The position numbers and the translations under genes were made by a program. Below, piece after piece: positions 1 through 7,978 of a DNA stretch of 64,000 bases. Source of the stretch: Holophagales bacterium (GTDB lineage Bacteria > Acidobacteriota > Thermoanaerobaculia > UBA5066); the NCBI GenBank assembly GCA_016716705.1, contig JADJVF010000007.1:155389-219388 (forward strand), read 5' to 3'. How positions within the stretch are numbered: the first letter of the stretch is position 1; the number at the start of each line of letters is the position of its first letter. The notes beneath the pieces are model-generated. The model was given only the letters and a program-made list of their open reading frames with translations, made no database searches and was not told where the DNA came from.

Positions 1-455
1 GTGGCATACGGCGAGGCGGCTCCGCTGCCCTGGATCGCGAAGATCTCGGCCACGGGGACGTCGTCGTTCGTAATCGTGCCGAGGCCCTGCCCGTCGGAGA
101 CGGTCGCACCGGTCACGTTCGTCACGTTCACGAAGAACGTCTCGTTCGGCTCGACGTTCGCGTCGCCGTTCACGGTGACGTTGAAGGTGTAGGGGCCTGT
201 GCTGCCCGCCGCAATCGTCTGGCCGGTGAGGCTGTTAGTGACGTAGTCGTTGTTCGCGGTCGTGGCCGTGTTGTCGGCCGTGGCGATGTCGAACGTGACG
301 CCGCCGGCGACGGCGGGAGAGGAGAGGGAGACCGTGAAGGAGGCAGTGATCGTCCCGGAGTTTCCCTCGGTCACGGAGACGTCGTTGATGGAGAGAGGCT
401 CACCGCCGCCCCCGCACGAGGCGTTGATGGCTACCAGTCCCGCGACGGCGTTCGG
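1..455 (-). CDS. Calx-beta domain protein leading into an ExeM-like nuclease, partial (left edge)
   Basis: The frame enters from an in-frame stop at 456-458 and runs off the left edge. It encodes a Gly-rich linker (CGGGG) followed by a typical Calx-beta domain with SINDVSVTEGNSGT, NVEPNETFFVNV and GLGTITNDDVP. It then starts a new domain with FAIQGSGAASPYA. That last motif matches the N-terminus of the secreted nuclease at 59369-61306 (LQGTGASSPFAG), so the missing part is probably an ExeM/NucH-like OB-fold plus endonuclease/exonuclease/phosphatase region. Calx-beta domains are extracellular Ca2+-binding modules. There is no start codon in this frame, and the likely 5' half lies in other frames at 456-1062. 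The domain call is solid; the gene boundaries are not. Confidence 0.6.
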
Positions 456-1062
456 TCACCAAGCCGTCCTGCGAGGACCGAGGTCGTCCAGTTGCCGGGT
501 CGGTGTCCCCAGCCAGGTTTCGTGACGCACCGCGCCGAAGTATTTGCGGGCCTGCGATCAAGACGCGGACCGTTCCCCGCCTGGTGCCGGGCGCCGACCT
601 GACCGTCGGAGTCGACGACGGTGCGTTGGTCGGGAGCCCCCTTCCTGGCGACGTAGACGACATCGTCGGCAAAGTCCCCTATTCCCGTTGGTGGTGAGAT
701 CCACCGCCGACGTTCAGGTGGATGTTCCAGTCGCCGCCCGCCGGGTTGTACGAGATGTCCGGGCGAACCCCGTACCCCTCGACGACGATAATGGTTCCCG
801 CCAGGGCGATCGGCGATCGCCCCCATGCCGGTGAACTTGTAGCCCGAGAACTTGGCTGCCGTCGTCGAAGTGGAATCGCCGACGTAGACCCCTCCCGTGC
901 CGTAGCGGGACTCCAGGACGCCTTGTCGTTGGACGCCCTCGATGTACTCGGAAGAACTCTGAGGAGGACCTTCGACTGGGCCGCGACGGGGCTCGCGGCC
1001 GCAAGAGCGATCGCGAGGACGACGAACGACGTGAGGACGAGTCTCCGGGCCGGGCTGTGCAT
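456..1062 (-). pseudogene. 5' part of a secreted protein, broken by several frameshifts
   Basis: An ATG at 1062 opens a clear signal peptide (hydrophobic core VLTSFVVLAIALAAAS, cleavage after VAAQ). The likely mature sequence then jumps frame. One frame gives SEYIEGVQRQGVLESRYGTG and STTAAKFSGYKFTGMGAIA. The next gives LAGTIIVVEGYGVRPDISYN and AGGDWNIHLNVGGG, and a third gives DFADDVVYVARKG. At least three frame changes are needed to join the signal peptide to the Calx-beta frame at 1-455. The pieces are ordered and co-linear, so this is probably the N-terminus of the same secreted protein. It could be a decaying gene or a stretch with indel errors. No function is recognisable in this part. 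Confidence 0.5.
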
Positions 1063-1192
1063 AGGTATCTCCCTTGAGGGGTGAAGTGCGCGCGGGGTGG
1101 AGGGTGGAGTGCGCGACAAGAGGTCACGGATCTTATCCACCTATGGGCGGGATGTCCGTTAATCTTTCGTGTAGCGAGAAGGAGGTCCGGCC

Positions 1193-2077
1193 ATGAAGTG
1201 GACCCGAGGCGGACGGAGCGCGAACCTGGAAGACCAGCGGGGCGGCGGAAGCGCCTACGGAGGCGGCCGCGGACCGGGGATGAAGCTCGGGATCGGGGGG
1301 TTCCTTCTCCTCGCGGTGTTGAGCCTCGTATTCAAAAAGGACTTCTTTGCTCTCGTCGGGGGCGGAGGGGCGCTCGCCCCGAGCGCCGACGTGTCTGCGG
1401 GCTCGGGTGTCCCCGGGGGCGGGGCAATCTCCGACCCGCAGGAAGAGGAGCTCGTCGAGTTCGTCTCCTTCGTCCTCGACGACGCGCAGGCGACCTGGAC
1501 GAAGCTCCTCCCGGCGGTCGGGAAGACGTACTCCGACGCGAAGCTCGTCCTCTTCCGCGACGGCGTCGACTCGGCGTGCGGAACCGCCGGGTCATCGAGC
1601 GGTCCGTTCTACTGCCCCGGCGACCAGAAGCTCTACATCGACCTGGGGTTCTACTCGGAGCTGAAGGACCGGTTCGGCGCTCCCGGCGATTTCGCGCAGG
1701 CCTACGTCATCACCCACGAGATCGGCCACCACGTCCAGCACCTCCTCGGGATCGACGAGGCCGTGCGCGAGAAGCAGGCGGCCGACCCGAGGAACGAGAA
1801 CGCCTACTCGGTCGCCCTCGAGCTGCAGGCCGACTGCTTCGCCGGCGTCTGGGGGCACGAGACCGCGCAGCGGGGAATCCTGGAGAAGGGCGACGTCGAG
1901 GAAGGGCTGAACGCCGCCGCGGCGATCGGCGACGACCGGATGCAACGTGCCGCCGGGCGCCGGGTCTCGCCGGACGCATTCACCCACGGTTCCTCCGAGC
2001 AGCGGGTGGCCTGGTTCCGCAAGGGGCTCGAGTCGGGCGACATGAAGGCCTGCGACACCTTCCGCGCGATGCGGTGA
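1193..2077 (+). CDS. Neutral zinc metallopeptidase, YpfJ family
   Basis: A 294-residue protein with a short polar N-terminus (MKWTRGGRSANLEDQRGGGS is typical of the YpfJ family), one membrane-spanning segment near residues 28-45, and a C-terminal metallopeptidase domain. The zinc site is HEIGHH at residues 175-180, with the likely third ligand in the downstream LELQADCFAG segment. The YxCPxDQKLYIDLGFY-like stretch before it is also a family hallmark. It is probably an inner-membrane-anchored peptidase facing the periplasm; its natural substrate is unknown for the family. A strong ribosome binding site (aaggaggt) lies 7 bases before the ATG. It stands alone, divergent from the broken gene to its left. 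Confidence 0.93.
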   Translation: MKWTRGGRSANLEDQRGGGSAYGGGRGPGMKLGIGGFLLLAVLSLVFKKDFFALVGGGGALAPSADVSAGSGVPGGGAISDPQEEELVEFVSFVLDDAQATWTKLLPAVGKTYSDAKLVLFRDGVDSACGTAGSSSGPFYCPGDQKLYIDLGFYSELKDRFGAPGDFAQAYVITHEIGHHVQHLLGIDEAVREKQAADPRNENAYSVALELQADCFAGVWGHETAQRGILEKGDVEEGLNAAAAIGDDRMQRAAGRRVSPDAFTHGSSEQRVAWFRKGLESGDMKACDTFRAMR

Positions 2078-2141
2078 GCCGCGAAGCCCCCCGGGCCGCT
2101 TCGCCCTCGCGTGCGCAGGCCGGGAGGTCTCGGACCCCGGC

Positions 2142-2453
2142 TCAGCGCCCCGCGGGCGGCGCCGGAGGCAACGGGGGCCGGGCCTGCGGCAGGGGCGGGC
2201 CGCTCGTCGCCGTCGTGACGACGGTCGCCCGGCGCTCCTTCCAGAGGGCGAAGATCATCGTCAGGATCGCCAGGATGATCTCGTCGACGAACGGGATGAA
2301 GTCCGGGATGAGAAGGTCGAGGACGAACACGGTCGCCAGCAGGGCGAAGAGGCCCGGGAACCGCAGGTTCAGACCGCCCAGCATCTTCTGGATGATTCCC
2401 CGCTTCCGGAGCGTCTCGGGGTCGCGCGGTGTCATGTCCATGGGCGGGATCAT
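2142..2453 (-). CDS. Small membrane protein, DUF6116-like
   Basis: A 103-residue protein with two hydrophobic segments around a conserved-looking centre, VLDLLIPDFIPFVDEIIL, followed by a basic stop-transfer region and a Pro-rich tail. The LDLLIPDxIPFxDE arrangement matches my recollection of the DUF6116 family of small inner-membrane proteins, whose role is unknown. It is convergent with the metallopeptidase gene and ends 65 bases from it. No operon partner is visible. The reading frame is credible from its hydrophobic pattern and codon use. The family name is from memory and untested. Confidence 0.7.
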   Translation of the reverse strand: MIPPMDMTPRDPETLRKRGIIQKMLGGLNLRFPGLFALLATVFVLDLLIPDFIPFVDEIILAILTMIFALWKERRATVVTTATSGPPLPQARPPLPPAPPAGR

Positions 2454-2546
2454 AGGAAAACTAGGGGCGCCTTGACCGGGGATACCCGGAATGCTAATTT
2501 CCCCGGTCCGCGGAGGCCCCCGTGCCTCCCTGGTCTTTCAAAGCGT

Positions 2547-2622
<76 letters not shown>

Positions 2623-2644
2623 TTTCTTTTTTCGTGAGGGTTCG

Positions 2645-2673
2645 CGCCGGGCATGTCCCGGCGTTTCTGTTTT
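2645..2673 (+). terminator. Rho-independent terminator after tRNA-Ala
   Basis: A perfect 7-bp stem (CGCCGGG at 2645-2651 with CCCGGCG at 2657-2663) encloses the loop CATGT and is followed by TTTCTGTTTT. It lies 22 bases past the tRNA and before the convergent glycosyltransferase gene. Confidence 0.85.
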
Positions 2674-2718
2674 CGGGCCGGCTCCCGGCCCCGTGCCCTC
2701 TCGTCGACGGGCCGGCTC

Positions 2719-4266
2719 TCAGTTCCAGTGCTTCAGCCGCGGCCAGAGCTCGCGGAGCGGCGTCTTCAGGCCGCGGCAGACCCAGATCGGCCCGTTCTCC
2801 TCGGCCATCCCCCACGGGTGCTGGTGGCGTCCGGCCTCCTCCACCGACGCGCAGAGGCGCTCGAGGCTCTCACGGTCGTCCTGGAGGACGACGAGGACGT
2901 CGCCGGTGAAGGCGGGCGGGCCCCAGAAGAAGTGGTTCTGGTGGGCCGAGAGGGCGCGCGGCAGGCCATGCGCCGGGCCGAAGAGGTTGATCGCTCCCGC
3001 CTCGCCGTAGTTGTTCGCGAAGATCGCGGCACGCGCGCGTTCCTCCGGTGTCAGGGCGCTCCAGACCTTCGCCACGTCGGACACCAGCTCGGGCCAGCCG
3101 AACTGGTCGCCGAAGTGCTGCGGCAGCGGGCCGCGATGGGCCACCTCCGACCTCGGCGGATCGAACCCGAGCCGCCTGGTGTAGGCGACGAAGCCGGGAG
3201 GGTCGAGGATCGGCAGGACGAGCGGCGAGACGAGAGCGGTCAAGAGGACGGCGTACGCCGCCACCGCGGCCCGCGGCCAGGCCCTCCCGGCGAGGCGCCG
3301 CCGCCGCTCGAGAAGCTCGTCGAGGCCGACCGCCCCCGCCGCGAGGAGGATCGGGTAGATCGGCGTCAGGTAATAGGCCTTCGCCTTCATCGCGAACATC
3401 AGGACGAAGAAGACGGCGAACGCGCTCGCGAGCGCGCGGTACCGGCCGTTGCGGGCGAGGAAGAGCCACGCGAGCCCGCCGAGCCAGAGGGGGAGGAGGT
3501 GTGGACCCTGCTGGAGGACCTGCGCCAGGAGGAACTCCCCGGGGCCGAGGACGACGTTCTTCCCGGTGCGCGCGACGTTGCGGAGGTCCTCGAGCGTCGG
3601 GAAGCCGTTTTCCGCCTGCCAGAGGAGATTCGGGAGGAAGACGAGGAGAGCGATCCCCGCTCCGGCCCAGGGCCACGGCGTCGCGAGCGCGCGGCGCATC
3701 GGCGAGAGGAGGAGGCCGGCCAGGAGTGCCAGGCCGAAGAACGCCGTGGAGTGCTTGTTGAGGAGGCCGAGCCCCGCGACGAGACCGAAGAGGAGCCAGA
3801 GGCGCGGGGAGCCGCCGTCGGCGAGCCGGACGAGCACGTACGCGCATCCGGTCCAGAAGAGCGGCTCGAAGACGTTCATCGAGAAGAGGCTGGCAATGCC
3901 CAGGAAGGCCGGCGTGGCAAGCGCCGCCACCGCCGCGAGCCCCTGTGCGGCGCGGCTCCCGCCGAGGCGCCAGGCGAGGAGGCCGGCGAGGAGAACGACC
4001 GCCGCCCCCGCGAGCCCCGCGATCCCGCGCAGGACCGGGAGCGATCCGCCGAGGAGGAGCGCGACCTTCGCGTAGAGGCCGACGGCGGGCGCCGCGTCGA
4101 CGTAGCCCCAGGCCAGGTTCCGCCCGCAGTCGAGAAAGTAGAGCTCGTCGCGGAAGTATCCGTACCGGTTCGCGAGGGCGAGGTGGACGGCGAGCTTCGC
4201 GCCGGCGACCGCGAGGAGGAGCCCCCACGCAGGGGCTGCTGCGGGCCGGCTCTCCGACGTCGTCAT
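2719..4266 (-). CDS. Polytopic membrane glycosyltransferase, PMT/ArnT-like (GT39/GT83-type)
   Basis: A 515-residue integral membrane protein with about 11-12 hydrophobic segments. The first periplasmic loop carries YFRDELYFLDCGRNLAWG, matching the acidic catalytic-loop motif of the PMT_2/ArnT superfamily, which transfers sugars from polyprenyl phosphate carriers. A KHSTAFFGLALLAGLLLSP segment and a soluble C-terminal domain follow. The donor and acceptor cannot be read from sequence. Its ATG overlaps the stop of the upstream WYL regulator by 4 bases (ATGA), so the two are translationally coupled. rfbB and galE lie further upstream on the same strand, which suggests a role in surface glycan modification. 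Confidence 0.88.
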   Translation of the reverse strand: MTTSESRPAAAPAWGLLLAVAGAKLAVHLALANRYGYFRDELYFLDCGRNLAWGYVDAAPAVGLYAKVALLLGGSLPVLRGIAGLAGAAVVLLAGLLAWRLGGSRAAQGLAAVAALATPAFLGIASLFSMNVFEPLFWTGCAYVLVRLADGGSPRLWLLFGLVAGLGLLNKHSTAFFGLALLAGLLLSPMRRALATPWPWAGAGIALLVFLPNLLWQAENGFPTLEDLRNVARTGKNVVLGPGEFLLAQVLQQGPHLLPLWLGGLAWLFLARNGRYRALASAFAVFFVLMFAMKAKAYYLTPIYPILLAAGAVGLDELLERRRRLAGRAWPRAAVAAYAVLLTALVSPLVLPILDPPGFVAYTRRLGFDPPRSEVAHRGPLPQHFGDQFGWPELVSDVAKVWSALTPEERARAAIFANNYGEAGAINLFGPAHGLPRALSAHQNHFFWGPPAFTGDVLVVLQDDRESLERLCASVEEAGRHQHPWGMAEENGPIWVCRGLKTPLRELWPRLKHWN

Positions 4267-5243
4267 TCCCGGTACACGGCGGCCATCTCCGCCGTCTCGG
4301 TGCGGAGGGCCTCGACGAGCGAGACGGGAGAGAGCGCCGTCGCCTCCCGCCCGAACGAGAGGACGAAGCGCCGCGCCTCGAAGAGCGAGCCGGCCGGCAG
4401 GTCGAGCTCGAGCTCGCCGTCCGGGAGCGGCGTCAGCTTCTGCTTCGGGTGCCAGCGGACCTCCGCCACCCAGGCCGCCATCGCCTTCGTGAAGCGGACG
4501 CGGAACCGGAACGGCTCGCTCCCGGAGAAGATCCCGATCGTCTCGCCGAAGTGGCGCTTCAGGTCGAAGTCGCGGGGGATGGTGAAGAGGTCTGTCCCGA
4601 CCTCGGCCTCGCGGATGCGCGCGATGTAGAACGTCTTGACGGTCCGCGGGTCGTCGTCGCGATCCTGCGCTGCGACGAGCCAGTCGCCCGCGGCGAGAAC
4701 GAGGCCGTAGGGAGCGAGCTGTCGCGTGCTCGTCTCGCCCCCCGGCTTCTGGTACCGGACCTTCACGACCGTCCGCTCGCGGATCGCGGTCGCGACGGCT
4801 GTCCAGACGGCCGGGTCGACGAGGCGGATCGGCTGGGGGTGGATGTAGAGCCGCTCGACGAACGCGCCGGGGCTGACGCGGATCTCCGCCGGCATCATGT
4901 CGGAGAGGCGCTGGAACGCCTCGCGGAGCCCCTCGGCCACGGGCGTCCCTTCGTACTGCTGGAGCACCTTGCTCGCGACGCCGATGGCGAAGAGGCCCGG
5001 CCCCTCCACCGGGATCCACGGCAGGTGCCAGGACGGGTCGGAGTAGCGGAACGACCCGCGCTTGCGGTCGAAGACGATCGGGGCGTCCATCTCGTCGCGC
5101 ATGAAGCCGACGAAGCGCTGCACGGTCTTCGTCGACGTCTTCCAGCGCGCGGCGAGATTCGTCGCGTTGACGGTGCGCCTGCGCCGCAGCAGGTCGTCGA
5201 ACTCGAGGATGCGGCGGAAGAGGGGCCTGTCCTTTACGGACAT
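4263..5243 (-). CDS. WYL-domain transcriptional regulator
   Basis: A 326-residue protein. An N-terminal helix-turn-helix (residues 1-65; TNLAARWKTSTKTVQRFVGF is the recognition region) is followed by a YafY-like linker, a WYL domain with the RQLAPYGLVLAAGDWLVAA segment, and a C-terminal WCX-type extension. WYL regulators sense ligands such as nucleic acids and usually repress or activate neighbouring genes. The start ATG at 5243 lies 10 bases inside the end of rfbB, and the stop overlaps the glycosyltransferase start. The regulator therefore sits inside a coupled glycan-synthesis transcript, an unusual place for a WYL protein. The effector is unknown. Confidence 0.9.
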   Translation of the reverse strand: MSVKDRPLFRRILEFDDLLRRRRTVNATNLAARWKTSTKTVQRFVGFMRDEMDAPIVFDRKRGSFRYSDPSWHLPWIPVEGPGLFAIGVASKVLQQYEGTPVAEGLREAFQRLSDMMPAEIRVSPGAFVERLYIHPQPIRLVDPAVWTAVATAIRERTVVKVRYQKPGGETSTRQLAPYGLVLAAGDWLVAAQDRDDDPRTVKTFYIARIREAEVGTDLFTIPRDFDLKRHFGETIGIFSGSEPFRFRVRFTKAMAAWVAEVRWHPKQKLTPLPDGELELDLPAGSLFEARRFVLSFGREATALSPVSLVEALRTETAEMAAVYRE

Positions 5244-6322
5244 GTCTCCGGAGCCCCTTCCGTCCCCCGGCTCCCGTAGTTGGCTTCGATCCAGCGCCGG
5301 TACTCGCCGCTCGCGACGTCCTCGACCCACGCAAGGTTGTCGAGGTACCACCTCACCGTCTTCCGGATGCCGGTCTCGAAGGTCTCGGCGGGCCTCCAGC
5401 CCATCTCGTTCAGGATCTTTCCCGCGTCGATGGCGTAGCGGCGGTCGTGCCCCGGACGGTCCTTCACGTACGTGATCAGGCGCGTGCGGGGGCCGGCCTC
5501 GTCGGGGCGCATCTCGTCCAGCAGGGCGCAGAGGGTGTGGACGATCGTCAGGTTGGGCATCTCGTTCCAGCCGCCGACGTTGTAGGTCTCGCCCGGCCGC
5601 CCCTTCGAAAGGACGGCGCGGATGGCGGAGCAGTGGTCGCCGACGTAGAGCCAGTCGCGGACGTTCATGCCGTCCCCGTAGACCGGCAGCGGCCGGCCGC
5701 GGACCGCGTTCAGGATCATCAGGGGGATGAGCTTCTCGGGGAACTGGTAGGGGCCGTAGTTGTTGGAGCAGTTCGTCGTCAGCGTCGGCAGGCCGTAGGT
5801 GTGGTGGTAGGCCCGCACGAGGTGGTCGGACGAGGCCTTGCTCGCCGAGTAGGGGCTGTTCGGGGAGTAGGCCGTCGTCTCGGTGAACGGTGGGTCCGAC
5901 GGCCCGAGCGAGCCGTAGACCTCGTCGGTGGAGACGTGGAGAAAGCGGAAGGCGGACTTCTCCGGCTCGGGGAGGGCGTTCCACCAGCCGCGCACGGTGT
6001 CGATCAGGTGGAACGTGCCGACGACGTTCGTCTGGATGAAGTCCTCGGGTCCGTGGATCGAGCGGTCCACGTGAGACTCCGCCGCGAAGTTCACGATCGC
6101 CCGGGGCCTGTGCCTGGAGAGGAGCTCGCCGACGAGGGCCCGGTCGCCGATGTCTCCGTGGACGAAGACGTGGCGGTCGTCCGTCTCCAGCCCGGCGAGG
6201 CTCCGCGGGTTGCCCGCGTAGGTCAGCTTGTCGAGGTTCACGACCGGCTCGCCGGAAAGAGCCATCCAGTCCAGCACGAAGTTCACGCCGATGAAGCCGG
6301 CTCCGCCCGTCACGAGAATCAA
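5234..6322 (-). CDS. rfbB: dTDP-glucose 4,6-dehydratase
   Basis: A 362-residue extended short-chain dehydrogenase. The NAD-binding motif is GGAGFIG at residues 6-12. STDEVYG carries the Asp-Glu pair specific to the dehydratase, and YSASKASSD holds the catalytic Tyr and Lys. The substrate loop NCSNNYGPYQFPEKLIPLMI and the RPGHDRRYAID segment are diagnostic of RfbB/RmlB. It converts dTDP-glucose to dTDP-4-keto-6-deoxyglucose, the precursor of dTDP-rhamnose and other deoxysugars. galE lies 22 bases upstream and the WYL regulator overlaps its end. rfbA, rfbC and rfbD are not in this window, so the end product is unknown. Confidence 0.96.
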   Translation of the reverse strand: MILVTGGAGFIGVNFVLDWMALSGEPVVNLDKLTYAGNPRSLAGLETDDRHVFVHGDIGDRALVGELLSRHRPRAIVNFAAESHVDRSIHGPEDFIQTNVVGTFHLIDTVRGWWNALPEPEKSAFRFLHVSTDEVYGSLGPSDPPFTETTAYSPNSPYSASKASSDHLVRAYHHTYGLPTLTTNCSNNYGPYQFPEKLIPLMILNAVRGRPLPVYGDGMNVRDWLYVGDHCSAIRAVLSKGRPGETYNVGGWNEMPNLTIVHTLCALLDEMRPDEAGPRTRLITYVKDRPGHDRRYAIDAGKILNEMGWRPAETFETGIRKTVRWYLDNLAWVEDVASGEYRRWIEANYGSRGTEGAPETCP

Positions 6323-6344
6323 GGTGTCCTCCTGGCCGCGGCCT

Positions 6345-7370
6345 TCAGTCCGCGTCGCCGAAACCGCTCGGGTTCTTCTCCTGCCAGCGCCAGCTGTCCG
6401 CGCACATCTCGTCCAGGCCGCGCAGCGCCTTCCAGCCCAGCTCCCGCTCGGCCTTCGACGGGTCTGCCCAGCACTGTGCGATGTCGCCCGGACGCCGGGG
6501 CACGATCCGGTGGGGGATCGCGCGGCCCGAGGCCTTCTCGAAGGCGTGCACGAGCTCCAGCACGCTGCTGCCGCGGCCCGTGCCGAGGTTCCAGACCCGG
6601 ACCCCGGGTCCCTCCTCGAGCTTCTCGACGGCTTTCACGTGGCCCATCGCCAGGTCGACGACGTGGATGTAGTCCCGCACACCGGTTCCGTCGGGAGTCG
6701 GGTAGTCGTCGCCGAAGACGTTCAGGGCGTCGCGGCGGCCGACGGCGACCTGCGAGACGTAGGGCATGAGGTTGTTCGGGATGCCGCGGGGGTCCTCGCC
6801 GAGGCGCCCGCTCTCGTGGGCGCCCACGGGGTTGAAGTAGCGCAGCAGGGCGATCCGCCAGGCGGGCTCGGCCGCCGCCAGGTCGGAGAGGACCTGCTCC
6901 ACGACGAGCTTGCTCCGGCCATAGGGATTCGTCGGGGTTCCCGTGGGGAAGTCCTCCCGGATGGGGACGGACGGTGGATCGCCGTAGACCGTCGCGGAGG
7001 AGCTGAACGCGAGCGTCTTCACGCCCGCCCCGGCCATCGCCTCGAGGAGGCTCACGGTCCCGCAGACGTTGTTGTCCCAGTAGAGGAGGGGCTTTGCGAC
7101 CGACTCTCCCACCGCCTTCAGGCCGGCGAAGTGGATGACCGCGTCGACGTCGTGCGCGCGGAAGAGGGCGTCGAGCGCAACGCGGTCCCTCACGTCGGCC
7201 TCGACGAAGGGGAAGTCCCGCCCGGTCAGCTCCGTCACCCGCCGGAGGGACTCCTTGCGGGCGTTGCAGAGGTTGTCCAGGACGACGATGTCGTGGCCGG
7301 CCCGCAGGAGCTCGACGCTCGTGTGGGACCCGATGTATCCGGCGCCGCCGGTGACGAGAATCCTGCTCAT
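6345..7370 (-). CDS. galE: UDP-glucose 4-epimerase
   Basis: A 341-residue NAD-dependent epimerase of normal family length. GGAGYIGSHT at residues 7-16 binds NAD. FSSSATVYGDP and YGRSK provide the catalytic Ser/Thr, Tyr and Lys, and the C-terminal GDIAQCWADPSKAERELGWK segment is typical of GalE. It interconverts UDP-glucose and UDP-galactose in the cytoplasm and so supplies galactose for surface polysaccharide. It is followed by rfbB 22 bases downstream and preceded by tpx. The pairing with rfbB and a membrane glycosyltransferase points to glycan assembly rather than galactose catabolism. Confidence 0.96.
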   Translation of the reverse strand: MSRILVTGGAGYIGSHTSVELLRAGHDIVVLDNLCNARKESLRRVTELTGRDFPFVEADVRDRVALDALFRAHDVDAVIHFAGLKAVGESVAKPLLYWDNNVCGTVSLLEAMAGAGVKTLAFSSSATVYGDPPSVPIREDFPTGTPTNPYGRSKLVVEQVLSDLAAAEPAWRIALLRYFNPVGAHESGRLGEDPRGIPNNLMPYVSQVAVGRRDALNVFGDDYPTPDGTGVRDYIHVVDLAMGHVKAVEKLEEGPGVRVWNLGTGRGSSVLELVHAFEKASGRAIPHRIVPRRPGDIAQCWADPSKAERELGWKALRGLDEMCADSWRWQEKNPSGFGDAD

Positions 7371-7448
7371 GGCCCTCCGAGGTGCCTTTCCCGTGGTCGC
7401 CGCGACAACTCCGTCTCGGCGACTCTCGCAATCTGAGTGTGCCGTCCC

Positions 7449-7952
7449 CTACTTCGCGGCGGCGAGCGCCTTCTCGTAGTCCGGGTGGTGGGTCATCTCG
7501 GGGACGATCTCGGCGTACCTGACGAGGCCGTCCTTGCCGACGACGAAGATCGCGCGGGCCAGGAGCCGGAGCTCCTTGACGAGGACGCCGTACGCGTTCC
7601 CGAACGACGCGTCGCGGTGGTCGCTCAGGGTGAGCGCCTTCTCGATGCCGGCCACCGAGCAGAAGCGCTTGTTCGCGAACGGCAGGTCCATCGAGACGTT
7701 CAGGACGACGACGTCGTCGGCGAGCTTCGTCGCCGTGTCGTTGAACCGCCGGAGCTGCGCGTCGCAGACCGGGGTGTCGAGCGACGGGGTGACGCTGAGG
7801 ACGACGGTCTTGCCCGCGAAGTCCTTCAGGGTCTTGGCGCCGAGGCCATTGTCCAGGACGGTGAAGTCGGGAGCCTTGTCGCCGACCTTGATCTCGGGGC
7901 CGACGAGGGTGAGCGGGTTTCCGAGGAACGTGATGACTCCGGTTCTCTCCAT
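7449..7952 (-). CDS. tpx: Thiol peroxidase (atypical 2-Cys peroxiredoxin)
   Basis: A 167-residue protein, the standard Tpx length. The peroxidatic cysteine lies in SLDTPVCDAQLRRF (Cys63) and the resolving cysteine in NKRFCSVAG (Cys98). The C-terminal EIVPEMTHHPDYEKAL tail is a Tpx signature. It reduces H2O2 and alkyl hydroperoxides using thioredoxin. It lies 26 bases downstream of nifJ on the same strand, so the two are probably co-transcribed. A peroxidase next to an oxygen-sensitive iron-sulfur enzyme makes sense as local protection (inference). Confidence 0.96.
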   Translation of the reverse strand: MERTGVITFLGNPLTLVGPEIKVGDKAPDFTVLDNGLGAKTLKDFAGKTVVLSVTPSLDTPVCDAQLRRFNDTATKLADDVVVLNVSMDLPFANKRFCSVAGIEKALTLSDHRDASFGNAYGVLVKELRLLARAIFVVGKDGLVRYAEIVPEMTHHPDYEKALAAAK

Positions 7953-7978
7953 GTGCGTCTCTCCTTCTTCGCGGGGTC

